Source: Spirochaetaceae bacterium
Lineage (GTDB): Bacteria > Myxococcota_A > UBA9160 > UBA4427
Assembly: GCA_020632655.1 (NCBI GenBank)
Contig: JACKFD010000001.1
Coordinates: 62,001-126,000, forward strand
DNA length: 64,000 nt
Direction of reading: 5' to 3'
Shown here one piece after another: positions 35,020 to 44,342 of this stretch. Below the pieces are notes generated by a model. That model did no database searches and was not told where the DNA came from. It saw only the letters and a list, made by a program, of their open reading frames with translations. The position numbers and the translations under genes were made by a program. Each line of letters begins with the position of its first letter. Position 1 is the stretch's first letter.

Positions 35020-35159
35020 TTCGGAATCCTCCGGTTTCTTCGGCCGCCGTCGTGCCGCCTCGGGCGGACGTCTCGAGGCCGATGGAGGAGAGGCTAGGCA
35101 GCCCGCGTCTCGCGAAGATGTCCGCTTCGTAAAGTTGTGTGAAGCCGGTCGGAGGGTGT

Positions 35160-36596
35160 CTACGCGATCCGCTCGCCCGCGAGGAAGGTGGCGGCGACGT
35201 GGGCGCGCGCGAGGTCCTCGCGCACCCGGGACCAGGACGCGTCGAGCAGGCAGAGATCCGCGGGCTCGCCGACCCGGGGCGCCGGCGCACGGCCCGAGGC
35301 GAGGGCGTCGCGCACCGCGCTCGCCGCGGGCCGCCCCGTCGCATCGGGCGGCGCGAAGAGCGCGAGCGCGGCCTCGGGCGACAACGCCTCGGACGCCCCG
35401 AGTGATTCCCCCGTCCGCGTGCGACGCTCGACGGCCGCACGCATCGCCTGCCAGGGATCGGGGTCGCCGAAGGGCGCGTCGGTGCCGCCGGCGAGGGGCA
35501 CGTCGGCCTCGACCCAGGAGCGCAGACGGTAGAGATGGGGCTGGTCGTCGCGGTCGACGTGCGCGCGGTACGCATCCCCGCGCTCGAACACGAAGCCGGG
35601 CTGGGTCACGATCGTGAGCCCGAGTCGGCGAGTGGTCTCGATCGTCTCCGGCGGCGCGACCGAGGCGTGCTCGATCCGATCGCCAGCCTGCGCGCCCGCT
35701 TCGTCGAGGGCGGCCAGCGCGAAGTGCAGCTCGAGTCTCGTCACGGCGTGCAGGGCGATCGCGCGTCCCTGGTCGTGGGCGGAACGGATCGCCGCGACGA
35801 GGCCGTCGAGCCCGGGCAGTGCCGGCTCGTCGAGGAGCCGTTTGTGCTCGCCGATCGTCAGCCCCGCGTCGTCGCCGAGGGACGCGAGCTCGAGCCCGCC
35901 CATCAGTCGGATGCGCTGGGGCAGCGCCCCCTCGCGTCGCGCCCCGCGCAGGGTCGCCCGCGTCCGTGCGTCGTTCGAGGGCGTCGCGTCCGTCACGCCG
36001 GTCACGCCACAGGCGGCGAGGAGCCGGCCGACGCGTCCGAGATCCGGCGTCCCGCGATCGGGCAGGCGCGCGCGCAGCCACTCGTCGACGCGGAAGAGGC
36101 GCCCCGTCGGTCGCCCGGTCCCATCTCGATCTACACCAGTGGGTGTCGGATCGGGATCCGATCCGTCAAGGCCGATGCGCGAGAGCGCCGCCGAGTTGAG
36201 CATCCAGAGCGCCCCGCTGCGGTGTTGGATGCGCAGCGGCCGGTCGGGGCAGAGCGCGTCGAGCGCGTCGCGGTCGAGATCGCCGGCGACCGACTCGAAG
36301 TAGTCGGCGCCGCGCAGCCAGCCCGTGTCGTCGGGCGTGGCCCGGGCGATCGCGGCTTCGAGCTCCGCGCGCGTCTCGACCCGCGGCGGTCCGCAGTCGA
36401 TCGAGTCGAGTCGCGCCGCGAGGGCGAGAAGATGCAGATGGTGGTCGTGCAGACCGCGGAGCAGGGCGCCGCCTTCGGCGTCGAAGACGGGCTCGGACGC
36501 GCGCGGGGCGAGGGTCGGGGCGATCTCGACGATGCGTCCCTCGCCGATCCGCAGGTCGGCGCGTCGGCCTGCGACCTCGCCATTGCGGATCAGCAA
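35160..36596 (-). CDS. Amidohydrolase family 3 (YtcJ-like), metal-dependent
   Basis: A 478-residue amidohydrolase of the YtcJ branch. The N-terminal small beta domain is followed by the metal motif HDHHLHL (50-56), then ALHAVTRLE and GDRIEHAS histidines, and the late Asp in GGTDAPFGD. It hydrolyses an amide or formyl bond of unknown substrate. The best start is TTG at 36596, inside the end of the CoA-transferase gene; no ATG fits the N-terminal strand. Overlap with the upstream stop (36590-36592) indicates translational coupling. Confidence 0.85.
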   Translation of the reverse strand: MLIRNGEVAGRRADLRIGEGRIVEIAPTLAPRASEPVFDAEGGALLRGLHDHHLHLLALAARLDSIDCGPPRVETRAELEAAIARATPDDTGWLRGADYFESVAGDLDRDALDALCPDRPLRIQHRSGALWMLNSAALSRIGLDGSDPDPTPTGVDRDGTGRPTGRLFRVDEWLRARLPDRGTPDLGRVGRLLAACGVTGVTDATPSNDARTRATLRGARREGALPQRIRLMGGLELASLGDDAGLTIGEHKRLLDEPALPGLDGLVAAIRSAHDQGRAIALHAVTRLELHFALAALDEAGAQAGDRIEHASVAPPETIETTRRLGLTIVTQPGFVFERGDAYRAHVDRDDQPHLYRLRSWVEADVPLAGGTDAPFGDPDPWQAMRAAVERRTRTGESLGASEALSPEAALALFAPPDATGRPAASAVRDALASGRAPAPRVGEPADLCLLDASWSRVREDLARAHVAATFLAGERIA

Positions 36597-38098
36597 GGAC
36601 GCGTCCAATCGGCGAGCAGCGCTTCCGAGGGCGGCGCGAGGGGCGGTGCGACACCGCGGGGCGCACGCGCTCGCGGACGGGCGATCGGCACGCGCGCGGT
36701 CCCGTGCTGCAGCCAGCCCTCGATGCCGGCCGCGCGCTCGTGGGCCGTCGCGATCGGGCCCCGCGGCAGCACGAGGGGACCGGCGTCGAGGCCCGCGAGA
36801 TCGGCCGTCAGATCGACCAGCGAGAGCTCCAGCAGTCCGCCGCGGCCCGCGCGCAGATGACCGAGGGCGAGCACCGCGGCGTGGAGACCCGTGAGCGGAT
36901 CCGCGATCGCGTCGCCGCAGAAGCAGGGCTCCGCGGACGCGCGCCGTCCCTCCCGCGCCGGGTCGGACGCTCCCGGGCCTCGCGTGGCCGGCCCGGCGTC
37001 GGGTGGAAAGCCGAGGCCTGCGGCGATCGCCGCGTCGTCGCCGAAGGCGATCCACTCGTGGTCGCGTCCATAGCCCGTGATCGAGATCCAGAGGCGTCCG
37101 GGATGCCGCGCCACCCAGCGCGGGGCGGAGACGCCCAGCCCTTCGAGCGCACGGGACCGGGCACTCTCGATCACGACGTCCGCCGCGTCGAGCAGGGCGT
37201 CGAAGAGGACGCGGTCGGGACGCGAGCGGAGGTCGAGCGCGCAGCCCCTCTTGTCCGCGTTCAGCAGATCGAAGAACGCGCGCGGTCCCGCCCGCGCGCC
37301 GTCGGGGCGTCCCGGACTCTCGAGCTTCAGCACGTCGAGCCCCGCCTGCGCGAGCAACGACCCGGCGAGGGGGCCTGCCCAGAGCGCCGAGAGATCGAGC
37401 ACGCGCAGCCCACGCGTCGCGCTCCGCGGCGGGACTGCGCTCGCGTGGTGGAGTCGGAGGAGCGGCCGATCCGCCAGCGGCGCCGTCGGCGCCGACGCGA
37501 CGGCGAGACCCATCAAGCGCGCGCGCGCGACGATCGGCTCGGACGCTCGCGTGACGACCCGACGGGCGAGGTCGTTCCAATCCTCGCGCGCGAGGGAGGC
37601 CGGCCCCTCGAGCCAGGCGGGCACGAGCGCCCAGTCCTCGACGCGCGGCAGGTGCAGTGCGATCCAGCCATCGGCCGTCGGCAGCAGTCGCGCCCGGCCA
37701 CCCGCGCTCGTCCGACCTGCGCGCGCGAGTCCCGCGATCGCCGCGCGCTCGCCGAGCAGGGCCGCCGCATCGAAGGCCTCGAAGCCCGCGTCGGGCGCCA
37801 GCCAGGCCAGCGCGAGTCCCGCACTGCGCATCGCCGTCGCGAGCGGGCCCGCGCAGGCGCGCGGCTCGCCTGCCGCGTCTCCGGTCAGCGCCATCGCTCC
37901 GCTGCGCGCCCAGTCGACCGCGGGCGGGTCCGCACTACGCGTTGCGTCGACGAAGCCGGCAGGCAGGCCGCAGGCCGCGAGCAGGCGCTGCCCGTGTGCC
38001 GCCGCGTCGATCCGCTCGTCCGCGTGCAGGGGCGCTCCATCCGGTCCTTCGACGGGGGGGACGGGGCGACCGGAAGCAGTGCGAGGAGGCAGGGACAT
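36590..38098 (-). CDS. CaiB/Frc-family (family III) CoA-transferase, long form
   Basis: A 502-residue family III CoA-transferase. The classic opening of the fold (RGLRVLDLSALWAGPLAGSLL, then a GLDVLKLESPG segment) appears only near residue 225 rather than at the N-terminus. The first ~220 residues resemble the C-terminal half of a CaiB protein (LPTADGWIALHLPRVEDW), so the chain looks permuted or fused. The usual ATG at 38098 is taken; an in-frame ATG at 38140 is also possible. It is coupled to the amidohydrolase. The acyl group transferred is unknown. Confidence 0.8.
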   Translation of the reverse strand: MSLPPRTASGRPVPPVEGPDGAPLHADERIDAAAHGQRLLAACGLPAGFVDATRSADPPAVDWARSGAMALTGDAAGEPRACAGPLATAMRSAGLALAWLAPDAGFEAFDAAALLGERAAIAGLARAGRTSAGGRARLLPTADGWIALHLPRVEDWALVPAWLEGPASLAREDWNDLARRVVTRASEPIVARARLMGLAVASAPTAPLADRPLLRLHHASAVPPRSATRGLRVLDLSALWAGPLAGSLLAQAGLDVLKLESPGRPDGARAGPRAFFDLLNADKRGCALDLRSRPDRVLFDALLDAADVVIESARSRALEGLGVSAPRWVARHPGRLWISITGYGRDHEWIAFGDDAAIAAGLGFPPDAGPATRGPGASDPAREGRRASAEPCFCGDAIADPLTGLHAAVLALGHLRAGRGGLLELSLVDLTADLAGLDAGPLVLPRGPIATAHERAAGIEGWLQHGTARVPIARPRARAPRGVAPPLAPPSEALLADWTRPC

Positions 38099-38399
38099 GG
38101 GGCAGGGGAGGGCCGTTTCGAGGCCGCCGGACGTTAGCATTCACCCCCTGGAATCCGTATTCTGGGCGGTCCTGTTCGCCGGGCGGGTGCGCCCGGGTCC
38201 GCGGCCCTGCGCACGCGGATGCCGTCCGGCTCCGGCGATCGTCGACGTGTCGAACGGTCGCGGACGTCGTGCCCCGGGAGCGGGGAGCGCGTCGCGGCGA
38301 CCGTCGCGGTGCGTCGCGAGCGAGATGGAAGCGAGACGGAAGCGAGCTTCGAGCGCGTCGATCGACGAGCGATTAGACCCGAGCCTGAGGAGAGATCGA
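38099..38399. other. Gene-free stretch upstream of the small acyl-CoA-ligase-operon gene
   Basis: About 300 bp with no convincing gene. It separates the leftward CoA-transferase from the rightward operon and should contain divergent promoters. An 11-bp tandem repeat CGAGAYGGAAG occurs twice at 38321-38342. Confidence 0.5.
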
Positions 38400-38708
38400 A
38401 TGGCGGTGTACAAGGCGGGCACGCGACTGAAGAGTGCCGTGTGCAGCTCCGAGCTGATGATCGTCGTCGCGCCCGCGCGTGACGTCACGCTGACCTGCGG
38501 TGGTGCGCCCGTGATCGCGCTCGCGGACGAGGCCCCGGGCGGCGCAGTCGACCCGGCGCACAAGAACGGCACCCAGATGGGCAAGCGCTACACGAACGCC
38601 GAGGGCGACATCGAGATCCTCTGCACCAAGCCGGGCGAGGGCAGCCTCGCGGTGGATGGCACGGCGCTCGAGGTCAAGGGCGCGAAGCCGCTGCCGTCGT
38701 CGGACTGA
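38400..38708 (+). CDS. Small protein of unknown function leading the acyl-CoA ligase operon
   Basis: A 102-residue soluble protein with no signal peptide and three cysteines (SAVCSSEL, VTLTCGGAPV, IEILCTKPG). Composition and frame preservation are gene-like, and GAGGAGAG lies just upstream of the ATG. It is the first gene of a four-gene set followed by an acyl-CoA ligase 52 bp later, a double-length crotonase and a CoA-transferase. Small conserved partners of this kind occur next to acyl-CoA synthetases in other high-GC bacteria, but I cannot name the family. Confidence 0.72.
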   Translation: MAVYKAGTRLKSAVCSSELMIVVAPARDVTLTCGGAPVIALADEAPGGAVDPAHKNGTQMGKRYTNAEGDIEILCTKPGEGSLAVDGTALEVKGAKPLPSSD

Positions 38709-38760
38709 TCGGGTCTTCCTTGGCGAGCGGGTCGTTGTTCGAGGCGAGGGCGGGCTTGGC

Positions 38761-40302
38761 ATGAACCTGATGATGATCCTCGAGATGGCGGCGGGCGCGT
38801 TCGGGGACCGCGTGGCCTTCCAGAACGGCGAGGACCGGCTGACCTATCAGCAGCTCTTCGACGCGGCGGGCGCGCTCGCGGCGCATCTCGACGACGGCCG
38901 CACGAAGCATCTGGCCATGCTCGACGTGAGCACGCTGGCACTGCCGATCGGCGTCTTCGGCGCCTCGTGGGCCGGCGTGCCCTTCGCCCCGCTCAACTAC
39001 CGCCTGACCGACGGTGAGCTCGACGCGCTGATCTCGCAGCTGAACCCGGGCCGCCTCATCACGGACGACGAGCGCGCGTCGCGTCTCGACGGGAAGTTCG
39101 GCTCGCCGTCGGCGGGCGGGGACTTCGTCTCCGTCGGCTCGCGGGCGGCGATGCTCGACGCCGTGCGCGCGCCGGGGGCGGCGAAGCGCGAGGACGCCTG
39201 GTCGATGGACCCGGACGACACGGCGATCCTGCTCTTCACGAGCGGGACGACCGGCGCGCCCAAGGCGGCCGTGCTGCGCCAGAAGCATCTCGTCTCCTAC
39301 GTGCTCGGGACCGTCGAGTTCATGGGCGCCGACGAGGCCGACGCGTCGCTCTCCTGCGTGCCGCCCTATCACATCGCCGGCATGGCAGCGATCGCGAGCT
39401 CGGTCTACTCGGGTCGCCGCGTGATCCAGCTGCCGAACTTCTCGGCCGAGACCTGGCTCGACATCGCCCGCCGCGAGGCCGTGACGCATGCCTTCGTCGT
39501 GCCGACGATGCTGGCGCGCATCGTGGACCTCCTCGAGGCGGAGGGGCGGGGCGACGCCGGTCTGTCGAGTCTGCGCGCGCTCTCCTACGGCGGCGGCAAG
39601 ATGCCCCAGAGCGTGATCGAGAAGGCGATGAAGCTCTTCCCGCAGACCGACTTCACGAACGCCTACGGGCTCACGGAGACGAGCTCGACGATCGCGCTGC
39701 TCGGTCCCCAGGACCATCGCGACGCCATGGCGAGCCCCGACGAGGCCGTGCGCCGCCGCATCGTCTCGGTCGGGCAGCCGCTCCCGACCGTCGAGGTCTC
39801 GATCCGCGATCCCGAGGACGGGCGCGAGCTGCCGATCGGCGAGCGCGGTCTCATCCACGTGCGCGGCGAGCAGGTCTCGGGCGAGTACCGCGGCAAGGGC
39901 AGTCAGCTCGACGCCGAGGGCTGGTTCAACACGCGCGACGGCGGCTACCTCGACGAGGGCGGCTACCTCTTCCTCGAAGGGCGCATGGACGACGTGATCG
40001 TGCGCGGTGGCGAGAACATGTCGCCGGGCGAGATCGAGGACGTTCTGCTCACGCACGAGGCGGTCCTCGACGCCTGCGTGATCGGCGTGCCCGACGAGCA
40101 GTGGGGCGAGGCGGTCGCCGCGGTCGTCGTGCTCGCGGGCGGCAAGCAGGCCTCGGTCTCCGAGCTGCAGCAATGGGTCAAGGACCGCCTGCGCTCCTCG
40201 CGCACGCCGGAGCGGATCGAGTTCTGGCCCGAGCTGCCCTACAACGAGACGGGCAAGCTGCTGCGTCGCAAGGTGCGCGAGGCTCTGCGGGAAGACGCTT
40301 GA
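38761..40302 (+). CDS. AMP-dependent acyl-CoA synthetase/ligase
   Basis: A 513-residue ANL-superfamily ligase. Motifs: P-loop LLFTSGTTGAPKAAV near residue 158, NAYGLTETSS near 300 and YLDEGGYLFLEGRMDDVIVRGGENM near 397-421, the hinge region, ending with the catalytic Lys segment NETGKLLRRKVRE. It activates a carboxylic acid to an acyl-adenylate then acyl-CoA. ATG at 38761 matches the usual N-terminus. The stop overlaps a possible TTG start of the next gene; operon with the downstream crotonase and CoA-transferase is clear. Confidence 0.94.
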   Translation: MNLMMILEMAAGAFGDRVAFQNGEDRLTYQQLFDAAGALAAHLDDGRTKHLAMLDVSTLALPIGVFGASWAGVPFAPLNYRLTDGELDALISQLNPGRLITDDERASRLDGKFGSPSAGGDFVSVGSRAAMLDAVRAPGAAKREDAWSMDPDDTAILLFTSGTTGAPKAAVLRQKHLVSYVLGTVEFMGADEADASLSCVPPYHIAGMAAIASSVYSGRRVIQLPNFSAETWLDIARREAVTHAFVVPTMLARIVDLLEAEGRGDAGLSSLRALSYGGGKMPQSVIEKAMKLFPQTDFTNAYGLTETSSTIALLGPQDHRDAMASPDEAVRRRIVSVGQPLPTVEVSIRDPEDGRELPIGERGLIHVRGEQVSGEYRGKGSQLDAEGWFNTRDGGYLDEGGYLFLEGRMDDVIVRGGENMSPGEIEDVLLTHEAVLDACVIGVPDEQWGEAVAAVVVLAGGKQASVSELQQWVKDRLRSSRTPERIEFWPELPYNETGKLLRRKVREALREDA

Positions 40303-40319
40303 GCGGGGGCGGCGGCTCG

Positions 40320-41477
40320 ATGGGGCATGGCCGCTTCACCGTCGCCGAGCTCGGCCGCTTCCTCGTCGCGCCCGATGCCGGCGAGCGCCTCTCGCCGGCG
40401 GGGCGGGGCGCGGCCGCCGAGGGCCGCGAGCACGCTCGCAGCGGTCGTGTCGCGAGGGAGCCCGCGGACGGGCCGCCCCAGGCCCTCGTGCTCGACCTCG
40501 CGGCGAGTACCGCCGCCGACGTCGAGCATTGGCAGGGGGTGCTCGCGAAGGAGCTTCCGCTCCTGCCGTGCGTGACGATCGCGATCGAGGGCGATCCCGA
40601 GGATCCCCCGGCACGGAAGCTGGCCGGGGCCTGCGACGTGGTCGTGCCGGACGCGGTCGCACTCGAGCCGCTGCTCTCGGGCTTCGCGCAGACGCCGATC
40701 GCGGCGCTGGCCTTCGTGCAGCTGCTGCGCTCGGCGCCGCGTCACGACGTGTACGCGGGTCTCGTCGCGGAGTCCTTCGTCTACTCGACGCTCCAGGCGG
40801 GTCGCGAGTTCGGCCACTGGCTCGAGTCGCGTCGGAAGCGCGCGCGAAGAGCGCGACCGCAGACGGAGGAAGGCCCCGCCTGTCGCCTCGACCGGGATCG
40901 GGACCGGCTCGAGATCGTGCTCGCACGACCCGCGAAGCACAACGCCTTCTCCCGGGCGATGCGCGACGAGCTCGCGCAGGCCCTGCAGCTCGCGCTGGCG
41001 GATCCCTCGATCGCGCGCATCGTGCTCTCGGGCGAGGGCGGGTCCTTCTGCAGCGGCGGCGACCTCGACGAGTTCGGCTCGTTTCCCGATCCCGCGGAGG
41101 CACACGCGATCCGCACGACGCGCAGCCCCGCGCTGCTCGTGTCGCGGCTCGCGGGCCGCATTCGCGCCGAGGTGCACGGCGCCTGCATCGGCGCCGGCGT
41201 CGAGCTGCCCGCCTTCACGGACCACGTCGTCGCGACCGAGGACGCCTTCTTCCAGCTGCCCGAGATCGGCCTCGGCCTCGTTCCCGGCGCCGGCGGCACG
41301 GTCAGCCTGCCACGTCGCATCGGGCGTCAGCGCACGGCCTGGCTCGGCCTGTCCGGCGCGCGCATCGACGCGCGCACGGCGCTCGAATGGGGGCTGGTCG
41401 ACGAGGTGCGGCTCGGGCAGCATTGCGGACCCGCGCCGACCGGGCGGCGCCGAACGAACGAAGGAGAGCGCGCATGA
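40320..41477 (+). CDS. Double-length crotonase (degenerate first half, enoyl-CoA hydratase second half)
   Basis: A 385-residue protein. Residues ~195-365 are a crotonase: RPAKHNAFSRAM, oxyanion loop GEGGSFCSGGDLDEF, VHGACIGAGVELPAF and a third block LPEIGLGLVPGAGG. The first ~190 residues have no full motif but resemble a degraded second crotonase (strand LVLDLAAS, segment VVVPDAVALEPLLSG). It starts at ATG 40320 or the TTG 40299 that overlaps the ligase stop. ATGA overlap with the next gene indicates coupling. It probably hydrates or isomerises the acyl-CoA made by the upstream ligase. Confidence 0.85.
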   Translation: MGHGRFTVAELGRFLVAPDAGERLSPAGRGAAAEGREHARSGRVAREPADGPPQALVLDLAASTAADVEHWQGVLAKELPLLPCVTIAIEGDPEDPPARKLAGACDVVVPDAVALEPLLSGFAQTPIAALAFVQLLRSAPRHDVYAGLVAESFVYSTLQAGREFGHWLESRRKRARRARPQTEEGPACRLDRDRDRLEIVLARPAKHNAFSRAMRDELAQALQLALADPSIARIVLSGEGGSFCSGGDLDEFGSFPDPAEAHAIRTTRSPALLVSRLAGRIRAEVHGACIGAGVELPAFTDHVVATEDAFFQLPEIGLGLVPGAGGTVSLPRRIGRQRTAWLGLSGARIDARTALEWGLVDEVRLGQHCGPAPTGRRRTNEGERA

Positions 41478-42679
41478 GCGGACCGCTCGAGGGCATCCGG
41501 GTCGTGGAGATGGGCGTCTGGGTCGCGGGGCCCGCGGCCGGCGGCATCCTCGCCGACTGGGGCGCCGACGTGATCAAGATCGAGCCGCCCGGGATCGGCG
41601 ATCCGGCGCGCATGTTCCAATGGATGCTCGGCGGGGACCTGCCCTTCAATCCCGTCTTCGAGAACGACAACCGCAGCAAGCGCAGCATCGTCGCCGACCT
41701 GCGCACGCGCGAGGGCCTCGCGATCGCCCTCGACCTGATCAAGAGCGCCGACGTGTTCCTCTCGAACATCCGCCCGGCCGCCCTCGCGCGTCTCGGCCTC
41801 GACCCGGACACGCTCTGCGAACGATTCCCGAAGCTCGTCTACTCGATCATCACGGGCTACGGCCTCGAGGGTCCCGACAAGGACAAGGCCGCCTACGACA
41901 TCGCCGCCTTCTGGGCCCGATCGGGCATCGCCCACTCGCTGACCCAGCCCGGCTCCCACCCGCCGCATCAGCGCGGCGGCATGGGTGACCACAACGCCGG
42001 CCTCGCGGCGGCCTCGGGCATCTGCGCCGCACTCTTCCAGCGCGAACGCAGCGGCCGCGGTCAGGTCGTCTCGACCTCGCTCCTGCGGGAGGGCATCTAC
42101 ACGCTCTCCTTCGACCTCGCGGTCGCGCTCCGCTACGGCGTGCCGATCCAGGTCGGCAACCGCAAGACGATGGGCAATCCGGCGATCAACAACTACGCCG
42201 ACTCGGAGGGGCGTTATTTCTGGATCGTCGGGCTCGAGGGCGAGCGCCACTGGCCGCCGCTCGCCCGGGCCGTGGGGCACCCGGAGTGGATCGAGGATCC
42301 GCGCTACAAGGAGCCGCGGGAGCGGGCGATGAACGCGGCCGGGCTGATCGCCGAGCTCGACGCGATCTTCGCGACGAAGACGCGGGAGGAGTGGGCCAAG
42401 GTCTTCGAGACGGAGCCCGACCTCTGGTGGGCGCCGGTCAACTCCGTCGACGACGTGATCGCGGATCCGCAGGCGATGGCGGCGGGGGCCTTCGTCGAGG
42501 TGCCGGACGGGGAGGGCACGACGATGCTGCCGGCCACACCCGTCGACTTCCTGGGCACGCCCTGGGCGCCCCGGCACATGGCGCCGGCCCACGGCGAGCA
42601 CACGGACGAGATCCTGCTCGAGCTCGGCCGCAGCAGCGCCGACATCGACGCCCTGCGCGAGCGCAAGATCGTCGCCTAG
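41474..42679 (+). CDS. CaiB/Frc-family CoA-transferase
   Basis: A 401-residue family III CoA-transferase with the standard N-terminus (LEGIRVVEMGVWVAGPAAGGIL, WGADVIKIEPP) and NRSKRSIVADLR. Many relatives carry Asp in a VDVSLLE-type segment; here the corresponding segment reads VVSTSLLREG, so the usual Asp is Ser. This variant is seen in some subfamilies; whether it changes chemistry needs an alignment. ATG overlaps the crotonase stop (ATGA). It is the last gene of the ligase operon and would swap CoA between acids. Confidence 0.9.
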   Translation: MSGPLEGIRVVEMGVWVAGPAAGGILADWGADVIKIEPPGIGDPARMFQWMLGGDLPFNPVFENDNRSKRSIVADLRTREGLAIALDLIKSADVFLSNIRPAALARLGLDPDTLCERFPKLVYSIITGYGLEGPDKDKAAYDIAAFWARSGIAHSLTQPGSHPPHQRGGMGDHNAGLAAASGICAALFQRERSGRGQVVSTSLLREGIYTLSFDLAVALRYGVPIQVGNRKTMGNPAINNYADSEGRYFWIVGLEGERHWPPLARAVGHPEWIEDPRYKEPRERAMNAAGLIAELDAIFATKTREEWAKVFETEPDLWWAPVNSVDDVIADPQAMAAGAFVEVPDGEGTTMLPATPVDFLGTPWAPRHMAPAHGEHTDEILLELGRSSADIDALRERKIVA

Positions 42680-42715
42680 CACGGCGGGCCCGGAGTCGGG
42701 GCCGCAGCGAGCGCT

Positions 42716-43330
42716 CTAGAACGCGAAGCGCAGCCCGACGATCTGCCAGGCGAAGAAGAAGCGCTCGTCCTGCGTCCGTTTCGGCAGGAAGTTGAAGGTC
42801 ATCTGCGAGTCGAGGAAGACGCTCGGGCTGAGCTGGTACTCGAGGCCTGCCCCGACGTCGACGAGGAAGCCCGCGGAGCGCTTGTCGTTCGGCTCGCCGT
42901 CGTCCTCGATCACGGCGAAGCCCATGCCGACGAAGCCGTAGGGATGCAGGCGGTCGAGCCCGCGGCCGGGCATGTCGGGGATGCGGACGCCGACGTTCAC
43001 GGTCGGGGCGACGATCGTGATGTCCTCCTCGAGCCCGACCTGGATCTTCGGTGCGACGGAGACCCAGCGATCGAAGCGGTAGGGCAGCTCGAAGTTCAGC
43101 AGCACGCTCGTCGGGTCGTGGGTGAAGCCGAGGCCCGTCTTGAAGGACCATCCAGGCCCATCGGGCGCGGGTGCCTCGGCGCTCGAGGCGCGCGGGGCCG
43201 GGCTCGACGGCGCGCCCCAGTCGTCGGACTCGTCGCCCCAGTCCTGGGCCGAGGCATTCGCGGCGACGACGAGAAGGAGGAGCACGAGCAGGCTGGGCAG
43301 GGCGTCGAGCGTGCGCGACGAGCGGGACAT
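42716..43330 (-). CDS. Outer-membrane beta-barrel protein
   Basis: A 204-residue exported protein: signal peptide (LLVLLLLVVAANASAQ), an acidic, Pro/Ser-rich linker, then alternating beta-strands with aromatic girdles (FKTGLGFTHDP, FVGMGFAVI, FLVDVGAGLEYQLS) ending in LRFAF with a C-terminal Phe, the usual insertion signal of outer-membrane barrels. About eight strands fit an OmpA/OmpW-type small barrel. It stands alone, convergent with the CoA-transferase gene. Role unknown. Confidence 0.85.
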   Translation of the reverse strand: MSRSSRTLDALPSLLVLLLLVVAANASAQDWGDESDDWGAPSSPAPRASSAEAPAPDGPGWSFKTGLGFTHDPTSVLLNFELPYRFDRWVSVAPKIQVGLEEDITIVAPTVNVGVRIPDMPGRGLDRLHPYGFVGMGFAVIEDDGEPNDKRSAGFLVDVGAGLEYQLSPSVFLDSQMTFNFLPKRTQDERFFFAWQIVGLRFAF

Positions 43331-43453
43331 CGCAACCTCCTGACCGCATCCGCACGCATCGATGCGTACGGCCGCGAGGGTCTGGGTGGGTGCGGGGGGT
43401 GGCGTTAGAGTCCGCGATCGAAGGCGGGATTTCAAGCCGTCGGGACGCGCGGA

Positions 43454-44326
43454 ATGATTCGTCGGATCCATCTCGGTCTGCCCTTCTGGGGCTTCGACGG
43501 CTGGCAGGGCAGCGTCTACACGCGCGACAGCCGCGCCGCGGACTTCCTGCGGCAATACGGTCGCGTGTTCAACGCCGTCGAGGGCAACACGACCTTCTAC
43601 GCCGAGCCGAGCGTCGCCACGGTCGCGCGCTGGCGCGCGGAGAGTACCCCGGACTTCCGCTTCTGCTTCAAGCTCCCGCGCGCGATCACCCACGACGCGC
43701 GGCTGCGGGACGTCCGCGACGCGACCCGGGCCTTTCTCGATCGGATCGCCCCCCTCGCCGACCGGATGGGGCCGGTCATGATCCAGCTGCCGCCGGACTT
43801 CGGCTCGAGCGAGCTCGCGCGTCTCGAGGGCTTCCTCGAGGAGCTGCCCGAGGGTTTCCGCTATGCCGTCGAGCTCCGGGATCCGATGCTGGCGCAGGAC
43901 GGGCTCCCTCGACGGATCGCGGACGACCTCCTGGCGGAGGCGGGCGTGGGACGCGTGATCATGGACACCCGGCCCCTGCGCGATGGTCCCGGCGATCATC
44001 CCGACGTGCTGGCCGCGCGACACAAGAAGCCGGACCTGCCCGTCCGGGAGGAGGCGGGGTCGGAGGACCCGATCGCGCGCATCGTCTTCCATCCGGACGC
44101 CCGCGTGAACGCGCGCTGGCTCGATCGCTGGGCACGACTGCTCGCGGGCTGGGTCGACGCGGGCCTCCATCCGTACGTCTTCGTGCACTCGCCGAGCAAC
44201 CGCGAGTCGCCCGCCTTCGCCCGCGACCTGCTCGGGCGCATCGCGTCGCGGACCGACGTCGGGCAGATGCCCGAGTGGCCGGGCGAGGCGGGCGAGACGG
44301 CGAGCGGGCAGCTCGCGCTCCTCTAG
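43454..44326 (+). CDS. DUF72-family protein
   Basis: A 290-residue protein of the DUF72 (YecE) family, a TIM-barrel-like fold. Signature segments are the opening strand IHLGLPFWGFDGWQGSVY, VEGNTTFYAEPS near residue 43, FRFCFKLPRAITHD near 74, and VMIQLPPDFG near 113. Catalytic role is unproven; a nucleic-acid-related function has been suggested for relatives. It starts at ATG 43454 and is followed 16 bp later by a methyltransferase gene on the same strand, so the two may be co-transcribed. Confidence 0.88.
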   Translation: MIRRIHLGLPFWGFDGWQGSVYTRDSRAADFLRQYGRVFNAVEGNTTFYAEPSVATVARWRAESTPDFRFCFKLPRAITHDARLRDVRDATRAFLDRIAPLADRMGPVMIQLPPDFGSSELARLEGFLEELPEGFRYAVELRDPMLAQDGLPRRIADDLLAEAGVGRVIMDTRPLRDGPGDHPDVLAARHKKPDLPVREEAGSEDPIARIVFHPDARVNARWLDRWARLLAGWVDAGLHPYVFVHSPSNRESPAFARDLLGRIASRTDVGQMPEWPGEAGETASGQLALL

Positions 44327-44342
44327 CGATCGGACGGGACGA

